Shown here piece by piece: positions 1 through 8,404 of a stretch of DNA of 64,000 nucleotides. The DNA is from Pseudomonas sp. B21-028 (GTDB taxonomy: Bacteria; Pseudomonadota; Gammaproteobacteria; Pseudomonadales; Pseudomonadaceae). The stretch spans positions 3,720,001 through 3,784,000 of the forward strand of contig NZ_CP087184.1 of NCBI RefSeq assembly GCF_024749045.1, read 5' to 3'. Within the stretch, counting starts at the first letter, position 1. The number at the start of each line of letters is the position of its first letter. A model generated the notes under the pieces. That model did no database searches and was not told the DNA's origin. It saw only the letters and a program-made list of their open reading frames with translations. Made by a program: the position numbers and the translations under genes.

Positions 1-1152
1 GGCCTTGGGGACGAACGCGCACAGCAACAGGTGCTCGAGGAGCTGCGCAAGCTCAGCTTCGGCATCAACGGCTATTTCTTCGTCTATGACCGCCAGGGCC
101 GCAGCCTGATGCACGCGCGTCAGTCGGAACTGGTGGGCAAATACCTCTGGGACATGAAGGACCCCCACGGCCTGCCTGTCATCCAGGCATTGATCAAAAG
201 TGCCGAGACCGGCGAGGGTTTCCAGCGTTACGCCTGGAACAAGCCGTCCTCCGGCCAGGTGAGCGAAAAGCTGGCCTACGTGGTGATGCTGGATCGGTGG
301 GGCTGGATGCTTGGCACCGGGATCTACCTGGAAGATGTCGAACGCGCCACCCAGCAGGCTCGCGATGAAGTCGCCCATGGCATCCACACCACCATGCAGG
401 CCATTGCCGCCATTGCACTGGTGGCGGTCCTGCTGGTGTTCGCCGGCGGCATGACCCTCAACGTGAGCGAACATCGCCTGGCCGACAAGAAACTGCAGCG
501 GCTGAACCAACGTATTGTCAGTTTGCAGGAGGAAGAACGTTCGCGGGTGTCCCGCGAACTCCACGACGGCATCAGCCAGTTGCTGGTGTCGATCAAATTC
601 CAGTTCGAGCTGGCCTGTCATGTGCTCGAAAACGGTCAGGAAAACGGCCTGGGCATCCTCAAGAACGCAACGGACCGGCTGGGGGAAGCCATCGGTGAAA
701 TCCGCAGCATCTCCCACGACTTGCGCTCTTCCCTGCTCGACACCCTGGGCCTGCCCGCCGCCATCGGTCAGCTCGCGGCCGAATTCGAACAGCGCAGCGG
801 GCTCGAGGTGTCCTACAGAAGCAATGAGTTCGATTGCCGGCTGGAAAATGGCGCACCGGTCTCGCTGTTCCGCATCGCCCAGGAAGCCCTGACCAATATC
901 GAACGCCACGCCGGAGCGAAACGTGTCGCCATCACCTTGTTCGGCTCCGCTCAATCCTTGCGCCTGACGGTGGTGGATGACGGAATGGGCTTCAATGTCC
1001 CGCAAGTCGAACGTGGCCATGCCGGTATCGGCCTGCGGAACATCCGCGAACGGGTCGAGCATTTCGGCGGGCGACTGGAGCTGACGTCGACAGCGGGGCG
1101 AAGCGAGCTGGACGTCCTGCTGCCCATGGACCTGTCGGCCACGGAAAGCTGA
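1..1152 (+). CDS. Cache-domain sensor histidine kinase, 5' partial
   Basis: The reading frame is open from the first base, so the N-terminus lies outside the window. The visible 383 residues start inside an extracytoplasmic single-Cache sensor (G-Y-F-F-V-Y-D, later W-G-W-M-L-G-T-G). A hydrophobic membrane segment follows (around IAAIALVAVLLVFAGG), then a HisKA_3 dimerisation segment and a HATPase_c domain. The phospho-acceptor is the His of S-R-E-L-H-D-G at codon 188. ATP-lid glycines are seen in D-D-G-M-G-F and G-I-G-L-R-N-I. This is the NarX/DegS-like class of kinase that pairs with LuxR/NarL-type regulators. The response regulator starts 31 bp downstream on the same strand, so the two are probably one operon. 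The ligand is unknown. Cache sensors often bind small organic acids, but nothing here decides it. Confidence 0.9.
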   Translation, partial: GLGDERAQQQVLEELRKLSFGINGYFFVYDRQGRSLMHARQSELVGKYLWDMKDPHGLPVIQALIKSAETGEGFQRYAWNKPSSGQVSEKLAYVVMLDRWGWMLGTGIYLEDVERATQQARDEVAHGIHTTMQAIAAIALVAVLLVFAGGMTLNVSEHRLADKKLQRLNQRIVSLQEEERSRVSRELHDGISQLLVSIKFQFELACHVLENGQENGLGILKNATDRLGEAIGEIRSISHDLRSSLLDTLGLPAAIGQLAAEFEQRSGLEVSYRSNEFDCRLENGAPVSLFRIAQEALTNIERHAGAKRVAITLFGSAQSLRLTVVDDGMGFNVPQVERGHAGIGLRNIRERVEHFGGRLELTSTAGRSELDVLLPMDLSATES

Positions 1153-1183
1153 TGCGTTCCCCTTATAGCGAGAGCCCCTGCCA

Positions 1184-1816
1184 ATGACCCTGCCCCCTGC
1201 GATCCGCGTCGCGCTGGTTGACGATCACTCCCTGGTCCGCGACGGCATCCGGGCCTTGCTGTCCGTCATGCCCCAACTGGACGTGGTGGGCGAAGCCGAG
1301 AACGGCGCGCAGGCGATCGAGATGGTCGGGCGCTGCCAGCCGGACCTGCTGCTGATGGACATCGGCCTCAAGGACATGAACGGCCTCGAATTGACCCGGC
1401 GGCTGGGCAAGCAGTACCCCAGCCTCAAGATCCTGGTCCTGAGCATGTACGACAATCATGAATACGTAAGCGAGTCGGTGCGTTCCGGCGCCAGCGGCTA
1501 CGTTCTCAAGAATGCACCTTCGCGGGAGATCATCGCCGCCATCGAGGCCATTATCGGCGGCGGCACCTTCTACAGCGCAGAGATCGCCCAGCGGCTCGCC
1601 GCCGCCCCCAGTACCGATGACGAGCTGACACCCCGTGAGCGCCAGGTGCTGCTCAAAATGGTCCAGGGGTTGAACAACAAGGAGATGGCCCGCGAGCTGG
1701 ACATCAGCGTGCGCACCGTCGAGACCCACCGCCTGAGCATCCGCCGCAAGCTCAATATCGACAAACCGGCGGCCCTGGCGAAGTACGCGATCGACCATGG
1801 GATCATTGCCCGCTAA
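1184..1816 (+). CDS. NarL/FixJ-family response regulator
   Basis: This 210-residue protein has the usual two domains. The receiver domain (about residues 6-122) has the acidic pair D13-D14, phospho-acceptor D59 in L-L-L-M-D-I-G, and a C-terminal Y-V-L-K. A LuxR-type helix-turn-helix follows (about 145-205, with L-T-P-R-E-R-Q-V and N-K-E-M-A-R-E-L...S-V-R-T-V-E). It is presumably phosphorylated by the upstream kinase and acts as a DNA-binding regulator in the cytoplasm. The start is ATG; the Shine-Dalgarno match is weak (gagagcc), which suits translation from a shared message. The target genes cannot be read from the sequence. The denitrification genes nearby lie beyond two unrelated genes, so a link to them is only possible. 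Confidence 0.9.
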   Translation: MTLPPAIRVALVDDHSLVRDGIRALLSVMPQLDVVGEAENGAQAIEMVGRCQPDLLLMDIGLKDMNGLELTRRLGKQYPSLKILVLSMYDNHEYVSESVRSGASGYVLKNAPSREIIAAIEAIIGGGTFYSAEIAQRLAAAPSTDDELTPRERQVLLKMVQGLNNKEMARELDISVRTVETHRLSIRRKLNIDKPAALAKYAIDHGIIAR

Positions 1817-1862
1817 AGGCCTGTAAGGTTAAATCGCATTCCCCTCCGAGGTTGATGCCTCC

Positions 1863-2513
1863 ATGTCCGAACGCCCAAGCCCACAGATATCCTCGCGCAA
1901 ACAACCCAAGCAGGTACGTTCCACCGAGCTCGTCGCAGCCATCCTGGAGGCCGCTGTTCAGGTTCTGGAAAGCCAGGGTGCCACGCGCTTCACCATGGCC
2001 CGCGTGGCCGAGCGAGCCGGTGTCAGCGTCGGGTCGATGTATCAATACTTCCCGAACAAGGCGGCTATCCTGTTCCGCCTGCAAAGTGATGAGTGGCGGC
2101 AAACCAGCGACATGCTGCGCGGGATCCTTGACGACCAGGTGAGGCCGCCCTTCGAGCGGCTGCATAGTCTTGTCAGGGCATTCGTCCAGTCCGAATGCGA
2201 CGAGGCCCGGATGCGTGGCGCGCTCGATGACGCCGCCCCGCTCTACCGCGATGCCCCCGAGGCACGGGCGGCACGGGTGTCGGTCCAGCAGTCGGTCGAT
2301 GCCTTCATGCTGCAAGTACTGCCAGCCGCCTCTTCACAGACCCGAAGCCTGGCGGGCGACTTGATCATCACGACCCTCAGCAAGGTGGGAAAGCAATTTT
2401 CGACCGTCCCGCGCTCGCCTGAGGAAATTGAGGTATATGCCGGCGCCATGGCCGATATGTTCCGCGCCTACCTCGAAAGCCTCCAGCAACGACCCGACGC
2501 GACCGCGCCATGA
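1863..2513 (+). CDS. TetR/AcrR-family transcriptional regulator
   Basis: The protein has 216 residues with an N-terminal TetR DNA-binding domain: V-A-A-I-L-E-A-A-V-Q-V-L, then T-R-F-T-M-A-R-V-A-E-R-A-G-V-S-V-G-S-M-Y-Q-Y-F-P-N-K at about residues 24-66. The helical ligand-binding part has no recognisable subfamily signature. The start ATG lies 46 bp after the response regulator stop, with a GAGG-rich leader. TetR proteins usually repress a neighbouring gene; the next gene, pheC, is on the same strand 94 bp away. It is also the only TetR gene in the window, so it is a conceivable but distant partner for the palindromic operator in front of pcoA near 38752. That link is speculation. Confidence 0.88.
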   Translation: MSERPSPQISSRKQPKQVRSTELVAAILEAAVQVLESQGATRFTMARVAERAGVSVGSMYQYFPNKAAILFRLQSDEWRQTSDMLRGILDDQVRPPFERLHSLVRAFVQSECDEARMRGALDDAAPLYRDAPEARAARVSVQQSVDAFMLQVLPAASSQTRSLAGDLIITTLSKVGKQFSTVPRSPEEIEVYAGAMADMFRAYLESLQQRPDATAP

Positions 2514-2607
2514 GCAGCCGGCGCTGCCGACGTGCCCGTGACAGCCTGCAAACACTTTTACTACACTGCCCGTCCTGTCCCCTTTCCCTTGCGAGACGTG
2601 TGCCCCG

Positions 2608-3399
2608 ATGAAAAATATAACAAGCACAATGACGTTCTGCGGCCTGCTGGCACTGTCCTGCGGCGCCCAGGCCGAGCCGACGCCTTCGCACCTTGACCAG
2701 ATCCTGCAACGTGGTGAATTGAAGGTGTGCACCACCGGCGACTACAAGCCCTACACCTACAAAACTGAAACCGGCGAATACGAAGGCATCGACACCGACA
2801 TGGCGCGCTCCCTGGCCGCAAGCCTGGGTGTCAAGGTGCAATGGGTACAGACCAGCTGGAAAACCCTGATGCCGGATATGACCGAGGGCAAATGCGACAT
2901 CGGCATGGGCGGGATCTCGGTGACCCTCGAGCGCCAGAAGAAAGCCTACTTCAGCGACACCCTGGACGTGGACGGCAAGATCCCGCTGGTCCGTTGCGAA
3001 GACCAGTCGCGCTACCAGACCCTCGAGCAGATCAACCAGCCTTCGGTACGCCTGGTGGAACCGGCCGGCGGCACCAACGAAGCCTTCGTCCGCGCCTTCG
3101 TGCCCAAGGGCCAGTTGAGCTTTCACGACAACGTGACCATCTTCCAGGAACTGCTGGACAAGAAAGCCGATGTGATGATCACCGATGCCTCGGAAGCGCT
3201 CTACCAACAGAAACTCAAGCCTGGCCTGTGCGCCGTCAACCCGACCCGCTACCTGCAATACGGCGAAAAGGCTTACCTGCTGCCTCGGGGTGATACCACC
3301 TGGAAAATGTACGTCGACCAGTGGCTGCACCTGAGCAAGGCGAACGGCAGCTACCAGAAAGTCATCGGCCAATGGCTCGCGGTTCCCGAGGCGCAGTGA
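2608..3399 (+). CDS. pheC: Periplasmic cyclohexadienyl dehydratase (prephenate/arogenate dehydratase)
   Basis: This 263-residue protein belongs to the type 2 periplasmic-binding-protein fold. A signal peptide is visible (hydrophobic stretch ending G-A-Q-A-E, cleavage near residue 23). It closely resembles P. aeruginosa PheC as recalled: C-T-T-G-D-Y-K-P-Y-T-Y, G-I-S-V-T-L-E-R-Q-K-K-A-Y-F-S, P-A-G-G-T-N-E, H-D-N-V-T-I-F-Q and M-I-T-D-A-S-E-A. That last motif carries the glutamate known as catalytic in the family. The enzyme converts prephenate to phenylpyruvate and arogenate to phenylalanine in the periplasm. An amino-acid ABC-transporter binding protein is the alternative, but no permease or ATPase gene is adjacent and the PheC motifs are specific. 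It is followed by REP palindromes. Confidence 0.85.
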   Translation: MKNITSTMTFCGLLALSCGAQAEPTPSHLDQILQRGELKVCTTGDYKPYTYKTETGEYEGIDTDMARSLAASLGVKVQWVQTSWKTLMPDMTEGKCDIGMGGISVTLERQKKAYFSDTLDVDGKIPLVRCEDQSRYQTLEQINQPSVRLVEPAGGTNEAFVRAFVPKGQLSFHDNVTIFQELLDKKADVMITDASEALYQQKLKPGLCAVNPTRYLQYGEKAYLLPRGDTTWKMYVDQWLHLSKANGSYQKVIGQWLAVPEAQ

Positions 3400-3410
3400 C
3401 TCAGAGCAGG

Positions 3411-3652
3411 CCGACCCACCGCTATCGCGAGCAGGCTCGCTCCCACCCTGGACCGTGCTCGCTCACACATCCGAGCACGCCGGCGTCCCCCTGTGGGAGC
3501 GAGCCTGCTCGCGATGGCGGGGCAGCACATTCAACATCAACGCAAGCTGACCCACCGCTTTCGCGAGCAAGCCCGCTCCCACCCTGGACCGTGCTCGCTC
3601 ACACATCCGAGCACGCCGCCGTACCCCTGTGGGAGCGAGCCTGCTCGCGATG
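3411..3652. repeat. Two tandem REPIN-like palindromic units
   Basis: Two copies of a roughly 140 bp unit fill the gap between pheC and norR. Each has a leftward REP (cgcgagcaggctcgctcccacc or a one-base variant) and, about 65 bp on, its inverted partner (gtgggagcgagcctgctcgcga). The spacers are nearly identical in both copies (accgtgctcgctcacacatc), so the pair arose by duplication. These are typical Pseudomonas REP doublets and may terminate transcription from both sides. Confidence 0.85.
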
Positions 3653-3673
3653 AAGCGACCTCTGGCGGAGCCG

Positions 3674-5203
3674 CTATTTGAGCCCCAACCGCCGCGCCAG
3701 TTTATGCAGATTGCTCGGATCGACCTCCAACAACCGCGCCGCCCCGGCCCAGTTCTGCCCACAACGGTCCAGGGCCTTGAGGATCGCCTGGCGCTGGCAC
3801 GCATCGACGGTTTCGCTCAAGGGCTGGGGCGGCGCCTCGAGCGATTCCAGAGGCTCGAGCATGGCTAGTGCGCTGGATGCGCTGGCACTGACGTCGAGGT
3901 CCAGCACCTGCGGCTCCAAGGTCATGATCAAGCTGCGACTGGCGCCCCGGCTGAGCTGCTTCAATGCCGCTCGGCTGATCACGTGTTCCAGCTCCCGCAC
4001 GTTGCCCGGCCAGCTGTATGCCAGCAGCGCCTGCTCCGCGGCAGGAGACAGGCGCAAGCCGCGCAAGCCCAGTCGCGTGCGGTTCAACTCGAGAAAATGT
4101 CCCGCCAGCATCAGCACATCGTGACCGCGCTCGCGCAGCGGCGGAATCGGCACCGGGTAGACCGAGAGGCGGTGATACAGGTCAGCGCGAAACAGTCCGT
4201 CGCGAATGCTGTCGGGCAGGTGCCGGTTGGTGGCGGCGATGATCCGCACATCGACATGCAGCGGCTTGTCCGCCCCCAGGCGCTGGATCTCGCCGTTTTG
4301 CAGCGTGCGCAGCAACTTGGCCTGCACGCTCAGCGGCAACTCGCCGACCTCGTCGAGAAACAGCGTGCCGCCATTGGCCGCATCGAAACGCCCGGCGCGG
4401 TCGGTGGTCGCGCCGGAAAACGCGCCTTTGACATGACCGAACAACTCGCTTTCCGCCAGGGATTCCGGCAACGCCGCGCAATTGACCTGGATCAGAGGCT
4501 TGTGACCGCGCCGGGACAGCCTGTGCAAGCGCCGGGCGAACAGTTCCTTGCCGACGCCGGTTTCCCCCAACAACAGAACCGGCAGTTCGGAATCGGCCAA
4601 GACGTCCAATTCGTTGAGCAACTGCTGCAAGCCCTCGCTGCGACCAAGGATCTCGCCCTCTTCGACGGGCAGGTGCAGGTCCGGCGAGTCGCTGCGCGAC
4701 GCCCGCAGGCTGCGGTTTTCCTGCTCCAGCCGGGTCACTCGCACCGCCGCCTCGATCTGCAGGGTGCAGCGCTTGAGCTCCTCGCGAGCACGGCTGTCGA
4801 AGGTACCGGCGTGCAACGCATCCAGGGTGATCGCCCCCCAGAGGCGCCCCTCCACGTACAGGCTCACACCCATGCAGTCGTGCACCGGCAGTGGCTCGCC
4901 GACGTGGTGATCGAGCAAGCCGTCATAAGGGTCCGGCAATCGGCTGTCGGGCTCGAACCAGGTGGGCTCGCGCGAAGCCATGATCGCCGCGAGGCGTGGA
5001 TGCTGGGCGATCACGAAGCGACGGCCCAGCGCCTCATGGACCAGGCCGACGGTCGCCACGGGCCTGAGACTGTCATCGTCCAGGCGCAGCAACCCCACGG
5101 CGCCACTGTTGAAATATTCGCGCAAGGTCTGCACCAGGCGCTGCAACCGCACGGCATTGGGCAGCTCGACGATCAGGTCGGCGGCCAGGCTTTCACGCAG
5201 CAT
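3674..5203 (-). CDS. norR: Nitric-oxide-responsive sigma-54 activator NorR
   Basis: With the start at the ATG at 5201-5203 the protein has 509 residues. An upstream in-frame extension to 5290 is rejected because GGAGGG lies about 10 bases before this ATG and known NorR proteins begin here. Domains in order: an NO-sensing GAF domain with the conserved L-P-D-P-Y-D-G-L segment and the V-H-D-C region that supplies non-heme iron ligands; an AAA+ domain with Walker A G-E-T-G-V-G-K-E, the sigma-54-contacting loop as G-A-F-S-G-A (GAFTGA consensus) and Walker B L-F-L-D-E-V; and a C-terminal Fis-type helix-turn-helix ending at the stop. It is divergent from dnrN, whose upstream region has a sigma-54-like promoter, and most likely activates dnrN when NO binds the iron centre. 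Confidence 0.93.
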   Translation of the reverse strand: MLRESLAADLIVELPNAVRLQRLVQTLREYFNSGAVGLLRLDDDSLRPVATVGLVHEALGRRFVIAQHPRLAAIMASREPTWFEPDSRLPDPYDGLLDHHVGEPLPVHDCMGVSLYVEGRLWGAITLDALHAGTFDSRAREELKRCTLQIEAAVRVTRLEQENRSLRASRSDSPDLHLPVEEGEILGRSEGLQQLLNELDVLADSELPVLLLGETGVGKELFARRLHRLSRRGHKPLIQVNCAALPESLAESELFGHVKGAFSGATTDRAGRFDAANGGTLFLDEVGELPLSVQAKLLRTLQNGEIQRLGADKPLHVDVRIIAATNRHLPDSIRDGLFRADLYHRLSVYPVPIPPLRERGHDVLMLAGHFLELNRTRLGLRGLRLSPAAEQALLAYSWPGNVRELEHVISRAALKQLSRGASRSLIMTLEPQVLDLDVSASASSALAMLEPLESLEAPPQPLSETVDACQRQAILKALDRCGQNWAGAARLLEVDPSNLHKLARRLGLK

Positions 5204-5303
5204 GGTAGTGATGACCCTCCAGGGTTGGTTTGACCCTTTCCAGCCGGGGTTGGATTCACCCGACCATAAAATAAATTCTTTTAATATCAATCAGTTGAAA
5301 ATG

Positions 5304-5319
5304 GCATGCCGGCTGCAAT
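5304..5319 (+). promoter_or_regulatory. Sigma-54 (-24/-12) promoter for dnrN
   Basis: The sequence TGGCATGCCGGCTGCA matches the -24/-12 consensus TGGCACG-N4-TTGCA with the GG and GC elements at the right spacing. It lies 45-60 bp before the dnrN start codon and on its strand, in the intergenic region shared with the sigma-54 activator norR. Confidence 0.7.
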
Positions 5320-5363
5320 GCCAAATCATCTGTCCCTACCGGGATTCAACCCAAGGAAACACG

Positions 5364-6038
5364 ATGAGCCTCGAACTGCTGGAACAAAGCCTGGGCCAAT
5401 TGGCCTGCGACATTCCCGGTGCCACCCGTACCTTCCATCATTACAGCCTCGACTTCTGTTGCGGCGGGCAAAAGACCCTGCGTGAAGCGGCGCTGGGCAA
5501 AGGCCTGAACCCGCTGCTGATCGCCGACGCCCTCAAGACGCTGCAAGCCGCCGGGGAGCTCGGCCACGACTGGCGCGACGAACCCCAGGCCCTGCTGATC
5601 GCCCACATCCTGGAACGCTACCACGCCCGCCACCGCGAACAACTGCCGGAACTGATCCGCCTGGCCCGCCGTGTCGAGCAGGTGCATGGCGCCCGCCCCA
5701 GTTGCCCGAACGGCCTGGCCAATCACCTCCAGGATCTGTATCAGGAACTCGAAGGCCACATGCTCAAGGAAGAACAGGTGCTGTTCCCGATGCTGCAACA
5801 AGGCCTGGGCGAACGGGCCTCGGCACCGATCCAGGTGCTGCGCTACGAACATGACCAGCACGGCGAAGCCCTGGAAACCATGCTCGCCCTGACCGACCAG
5901 ATCACCCCGCCCGCCGACGCCTGCAACACCTGGCGCGCCCTGTATCGTGGCCTGGTGGAACTGCGTGACGACCTGATGCAGCACATCCACCTGGAGAACA
6001 ACGTGTTGTTCGTCAAGGCGATGGATCTAGCTCAATAA
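5364..6038 (+). CDS. dnrN: Iron-sulfur cluster repair di-iron protein (YtfE/DnrN/RIC)
   Basis: The 224-residue protein begins at the ATG preceded by AAGGA. The N-terminal ScdA-type domain carries D-F-C-C-G-G near residue 32. A hemerythrin-like four-helix domain follows with its His/Glu ligands visible in I-L-E-R-Y-H-A-R-H-R-E-Q, E-G-H-M-L-K-E-E, Y-E-H-D-Q-H-G-E and H-I-H-L-E-N-N. RIC proteins repair iron-sulfur clusters damaged by NO or peroxide in the cytoplasm. Divergent norR and the sigma-54 promoter at 5304 indicate NO induction. The reading frame is open further upstream, but that extension lacks a ribosome site and overlaps norR. The gene is followed by a REP doublet. Confidence 0.93.
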   Translation: MSLELLEQSLGQLACDIPGATRTFHHYSLDFCCGGQKTLREAALGKGLNPLLIADALKTLQAAGELGHDWRDEPQALLIAHILERYHARHREQLPELIRLARRVEQVHGARPSCPNGLANHLQDLYQELEGHMLKEEQVLFPMLQQGLGERASAPIQVLRYEHDQHGEALETMLALTDQITPPADACNTWRALYRGLVELRDDLMQHIHLENNVLFVKAMDLAQ

Positions 6039-6056
6039 CCAACATCCTCTATCACC

Positions 6057-6150
6057 CTGTGGGAGCAAAGCTTGCTCGCGACAGCGGTGGATCAAACCAC
6101 TTGATAGTGGCTGATCCGACGCCATCGCGAGCAAGCTTTGCTCCCACAGG
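6057..6150. repeat. REPIN-like inverted repeat
   Basis: A REP pair: ctgtgggagcaaagcttgct is mirrored by agcaagctttgctcccacag about 60 bp later. It lies between the convergent genes dnrN and the small membrane-protein gene and may serve as a bidirectional terminator. Confidence 0.8.
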
Positions 6151-6175
6151 GGTGAGTTGGAAGCTGTCCTCCGGC

Positions 6176-6616
6176 TCAGAACTGCCAGTAGAACATCCCC
6201 TTCGCCAACACAACGATCACTAGCATATGCCCGAGGATGCTGCGCCGCAGCCAGCAGGCCCGGGCCGGGCTCAGGCGACCACGCTTGAGCCAATAGGCCA
6301 GCAGCAGGTAGTGTCCGATGATGCTCAGGGCCAGCAGGATCTTCAGGCTCAGCAGCAGGCCGAAACTGCTGCCCAGCGGCTGGCTCAACGCCCCGCGATG
6401 CTGCCAGGCCAGGCCGATGCCAGCGCCGTACAACAACAGCACCACAGCATGCAGCACCCGGCGCGAACGCTGGGCGATGGCCTGGTCGGCGGCATCCCGG
6501 GCGCCTTGAGCCAATGGCCGGCGAGCGGTGTGCCAGATGCACACCTCGAAGAACAGCGTGCCGATGAAAGCAATGGCCGCCAACAGGTGCGTGACCAGCA
6601 AGACCCCATACATCAT
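6176..6616 (-). CDS. Small integral membrane protein, nnrS partner
   Basis: The start is the first of two adjacent ATGs (6614-6616), with GGAGA 7 bases before it, giving 146 residues. At least four hydrophobic segments are visible (from M-Y-G-V-L-L-V-T-H-L-L-A-A-I-A-F-I-G, V-V-L-L-L-Y-G-A-G, L-L-L-S-L-K-I-L-L-A-L, and I-L-G-H-M-L-V-I-V-V-L). Several membrane histidines could bind heme or copper. It resembles the conserved CopD-like membrane proteins often found beside nnrS, but no specific function is established. The gene starts 22 bp after the nnrS stop on the same strand, so the two form an operon. It is probably part of the NO-response set. Confidence 0.75.
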   Translation of the reverse strand: MMYGVLLVTHLLAAIAFIGTLFFEVCIWHTARRPLAQGARDAADQAIAQRSRRVLHAVVLLLYGAGIGLAWQHRGALSQPLGSSFGLLLSLKILLALSIIGHYLLLAYWLKRGRLSPARACWLRRSILGHMLVIVVLAKGMFYWQF

Positions 6617-6638
6617 CGATTGTCTCCATTCATTCGGC

Positions 6639-7829
6639 TCATCCCGGATGCCCATCCACCCGAGCCCGGCAGAGCATTGGCCCATAGCGCCAGGCATAGA
6701 GTCCGAACGCCAGCGTCCAGCACAACCCCGCCAGCCACAACGCGCCCAACGGGAACACCAGCACCAGCAACACTCGGCTCAGGCACGCGAGATTGAGCAG
6801 GATGAACGCCAGGGTCATGCCCAGTGGCGGCTCCAGGGGACGCCCGGTATGGCCGAGGCTGACGCGGGCGATCATCGCCAGGATCAGCCCGGCCATGGCG
6901 CCAATGGTCAGGCTGTGCACCGCCAGGCTCGGGTTCAGCGGCGCGCCGAAATGCCACAGCGCCATGCCCAGGCACGCCAGCGCCAGCCAGGCGTAGGCCA
7001 GGTGCAACGACCACAGCAGCGGCACCCGCCACAAGTCCCGATCGTGCCAACGGATCAAGCGAACCCCATGCCCCGTCGCCAGGGCGGCAAACAACAGGCC
7101 GGTCCAGACATTGGCCGACAACGCCACACCGCCGGCATAAAGCAGCGCCACCAGGGCCGAGCCGCCCAACAGCAGTCGATCCAGCCATGGCCAGGGCGCA
7201 ACGCCCTCGACGCGCCCCAGTCCGCGCTGGGTAAAGAACGGGATCACCCGTCCACCGATCAGCCCCATCATCGCCGCCACCAGCCACAGGCCGGTGAGCA
7301 CGCTTTGCCGCTGCATGCCGTCATCCTGTTGAACCAGGCCGTACACCGACAACCCATCGGCTGCGGCCAACAGCAGCAACACCAGCACGATCGGGTAATT
7401 ACGTTTCTGCCGCACGCACCATAGCGTGACGCCCATCAACGCTGCCACCGCGAGGGCGAAACCCACCTCCAGTACCGCCAGCAACGGCCAGGGTGCATCG
7501 ACCAGCCAGGCCAGCCGCGCCCCCAGCCACACCAGCGCCAATGCCGCCAGGCGCTTGCCGCTGAGCCCCGGCGTACCCGTCCAGGTCTGCACCGCCGTCA
7601 GCAGGAACCCGGCAATGATCGCCAGGCCGAAACCGAACAACAGCTCATGACGGTGCCAGGCCAACCAGCCTCCCGCCGGTTGCCAGGCCGACAGCCGCCC
7701 GCTGAACACCGCCAGCCACAGCGGCACGACACACAACGCAAGCACGCAGCCGGCGAGGAAAAACGGCCGGAACGCCAGGCGCCATAACGGCAGGATGGCC
7801 ATGGCCTTGCGACGGTCAAGCACTTGCAT
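6639..7829 (-). CDS. nnrS: NnrS-family heme/copper membrane protein
   Basis: This 396-residue polytopic inner-membrane protein has about twelve hydrophobic segments. NnrS landmarks are visible: an N-terminal W-R-L-A-F-R-P-F-F-L, then W-H-R-H-E-L-L-F-G-F, G-F-L-L-T-A-V-Q-T-W-T-G, G-G-R-V-I-P-F-F-T-Q-R, and a late A-R-V-S-L-G-H-T-G-R. NnrS proteins contain heme and copper and relieve nitrosative stress, probably by limiting iron-nitrosyl formation. The start ATG has AGGAGTG upstream. It leads a two-gene operon with the small membrane protein downstream and is divergent from the dnr region. An NO-linked promoter was not identified directly before it. Confidence 0.92.
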   Translation of the reverse strand: MQVLDRRKAMAILPLWRLAFRPFFLAGCVLALCVVPLWLAVFSGRLSAWQPAGGWLAWHRHELLFGFGLAIIAGFLLTAVQTWTGTPGLSGKRLAALALVWLGARLAWLVDAPWPLLAVLEVGFALAVAALMGVTLWCVRQKRNYPIVLVLLLLAAADGLSVYGLVQQDDGMQRQSVLTGLWLVAAMMGLIGGRVIPFFTQRGLGRVEGVAPWPWLDRLLLGGSALVALLYAGGVALSANVWTGLLFAALATGHGVRLIRWHDRDLWRVPLLWSLHLAYAWLALACLGMALWHFGAPLNPSLAVHSLTIGAMAGLILAMIARVSLGHTGRPLEPPLGMTLAFILLNLACLSRVLLVLVFPLGALWLAGLCWTLAFGLYAWRYGPMLCRARVDGHPG

Positions 7830-8029
7830 ACTTCACTCCTTAACCCTCCCGGGAATGGCCCCGGGACGAGGGTCGACAATCAGATCCGAATGATCGGCTA
7901 TCGGCGCCGACGGGGCTTGTCTCAGATCAAGCAAGCCCCCCGGCGGTCCGCTTCGAAGCGGGACTTGCAAGGGGCTTGCCGGAACCGCACGAAGCGCGCG
8001 CCCATCCTTCAAAGAACAACCCTCTTCCT

Positions 8030-8121
8030 CTGTGGGAGCGAGCCTGCTCGCGATAGCGGCCTGGCAGTTGGCAGCGAGTCGGCTGACACATCGCTATCGC
8101 GAGCAGACTCGCTCCCACAGG
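8030..8121. repeat. REPIN-like inverted repeat
   Basis: A REP pair: ctgtgggagcgagcctgctc and its inverted counterpart gagcagactcgctcccacag, separated by about 45 bp, in the nnrS-dnr intergenic region. Confidence 0.8.
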
Positions 8122-8180
8122 AGGACAGGGTATTTATGACCGCTTCGTGGTTATTTTCACCCTGTTACGCCGAGGTTGTT

Positions 8181-8194
8181 TTGACCCTGGTCAA
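8181..8194 (+). promoter_or_regulatory. DNR/ANR (FNR-type) box upstream of dnr
   Basis: TTGACCCTGGTCAA is a perfect inverted repeat. Each half-site departs from the FNR/DNR consensus TTGAT-N4-ATCAA at one base. It lies 211 bp before the dnr start codon and 83 bp before a 29-codon ORF, suggesting ANR control or DNR autoregulation of that transcript. Confidence 0.7.
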
Positions 8195-8276
8195 CGGAAA
8201 TCGCCGAAACACAAGGCCCGCAAGCATGGCCCGGCTCTTGCTCAGGCACGGCATAACCCTTTTGCCGAGAACGCCC

Positions 8277-8366
8277 ATGAAACATGTCGCCCTGCCGCTC
8301 ATCTGGTTCCCTCTGCTCTCCTGCGTCGTGGCACTGGCCAGCGGCCTGTCCCTGAACCTCGTCTGA
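8277..8366 (+). CDS. Possible 29-residue hydrophobic peptide upstream of dnr
   Basis: An ATG-initiated 29-codon frame encodes Met-Lys-His followed by a hydrophobic stretch (A-L-P-L-I-W-F-P-L-L-S-C-V-V-A-L-A-S-G-L) long enough for one membrane helix. A weak GAGAA lies about 7 bases before the ATG. It sits between a DNR box and dnr and would be the first frame on that transcript. It may be a small membrane protein, a leader peptide, or chance. No family is recognised. Confidence 0.35.
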   Translation: MKHVALPLIWFPLLSCVVALASGLSLNLV

Positions 8367-8404
8367 CCCCAATCAATTTCCCCGTTATCACAAGGATCCA
8401 CGCC

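Larger units (their letters stand above)
7830..8276. other. Intergenic region between nnrS and the dnr leader
   Basis: About 450 bp without a convincing gene. It holds the nnrS promoter region, a REP doublet (8030-8121) and a DNR/ANR box (8181-8194). Open frames crossing it, including an in-frame extension upstream of dnr, lack ribosome sites and run through the REP palindromes. Confidence 0.6.

Noticed and set aside
3983..5233. A 416-codon plus-strand open frame opposite norR
   Set aside because: It is antisense to a well-supported gene with AAA+ and GAF motifs. It has low-complexity Q, H and R-rich content and no ribosome site.
8147..8404. N-terminal extension of dnr by 86 codons
   Set aside because: The extension would cross the DNR box and has no family similarity, while the start at 8405 gives the exact N-terminus expected of DNR.
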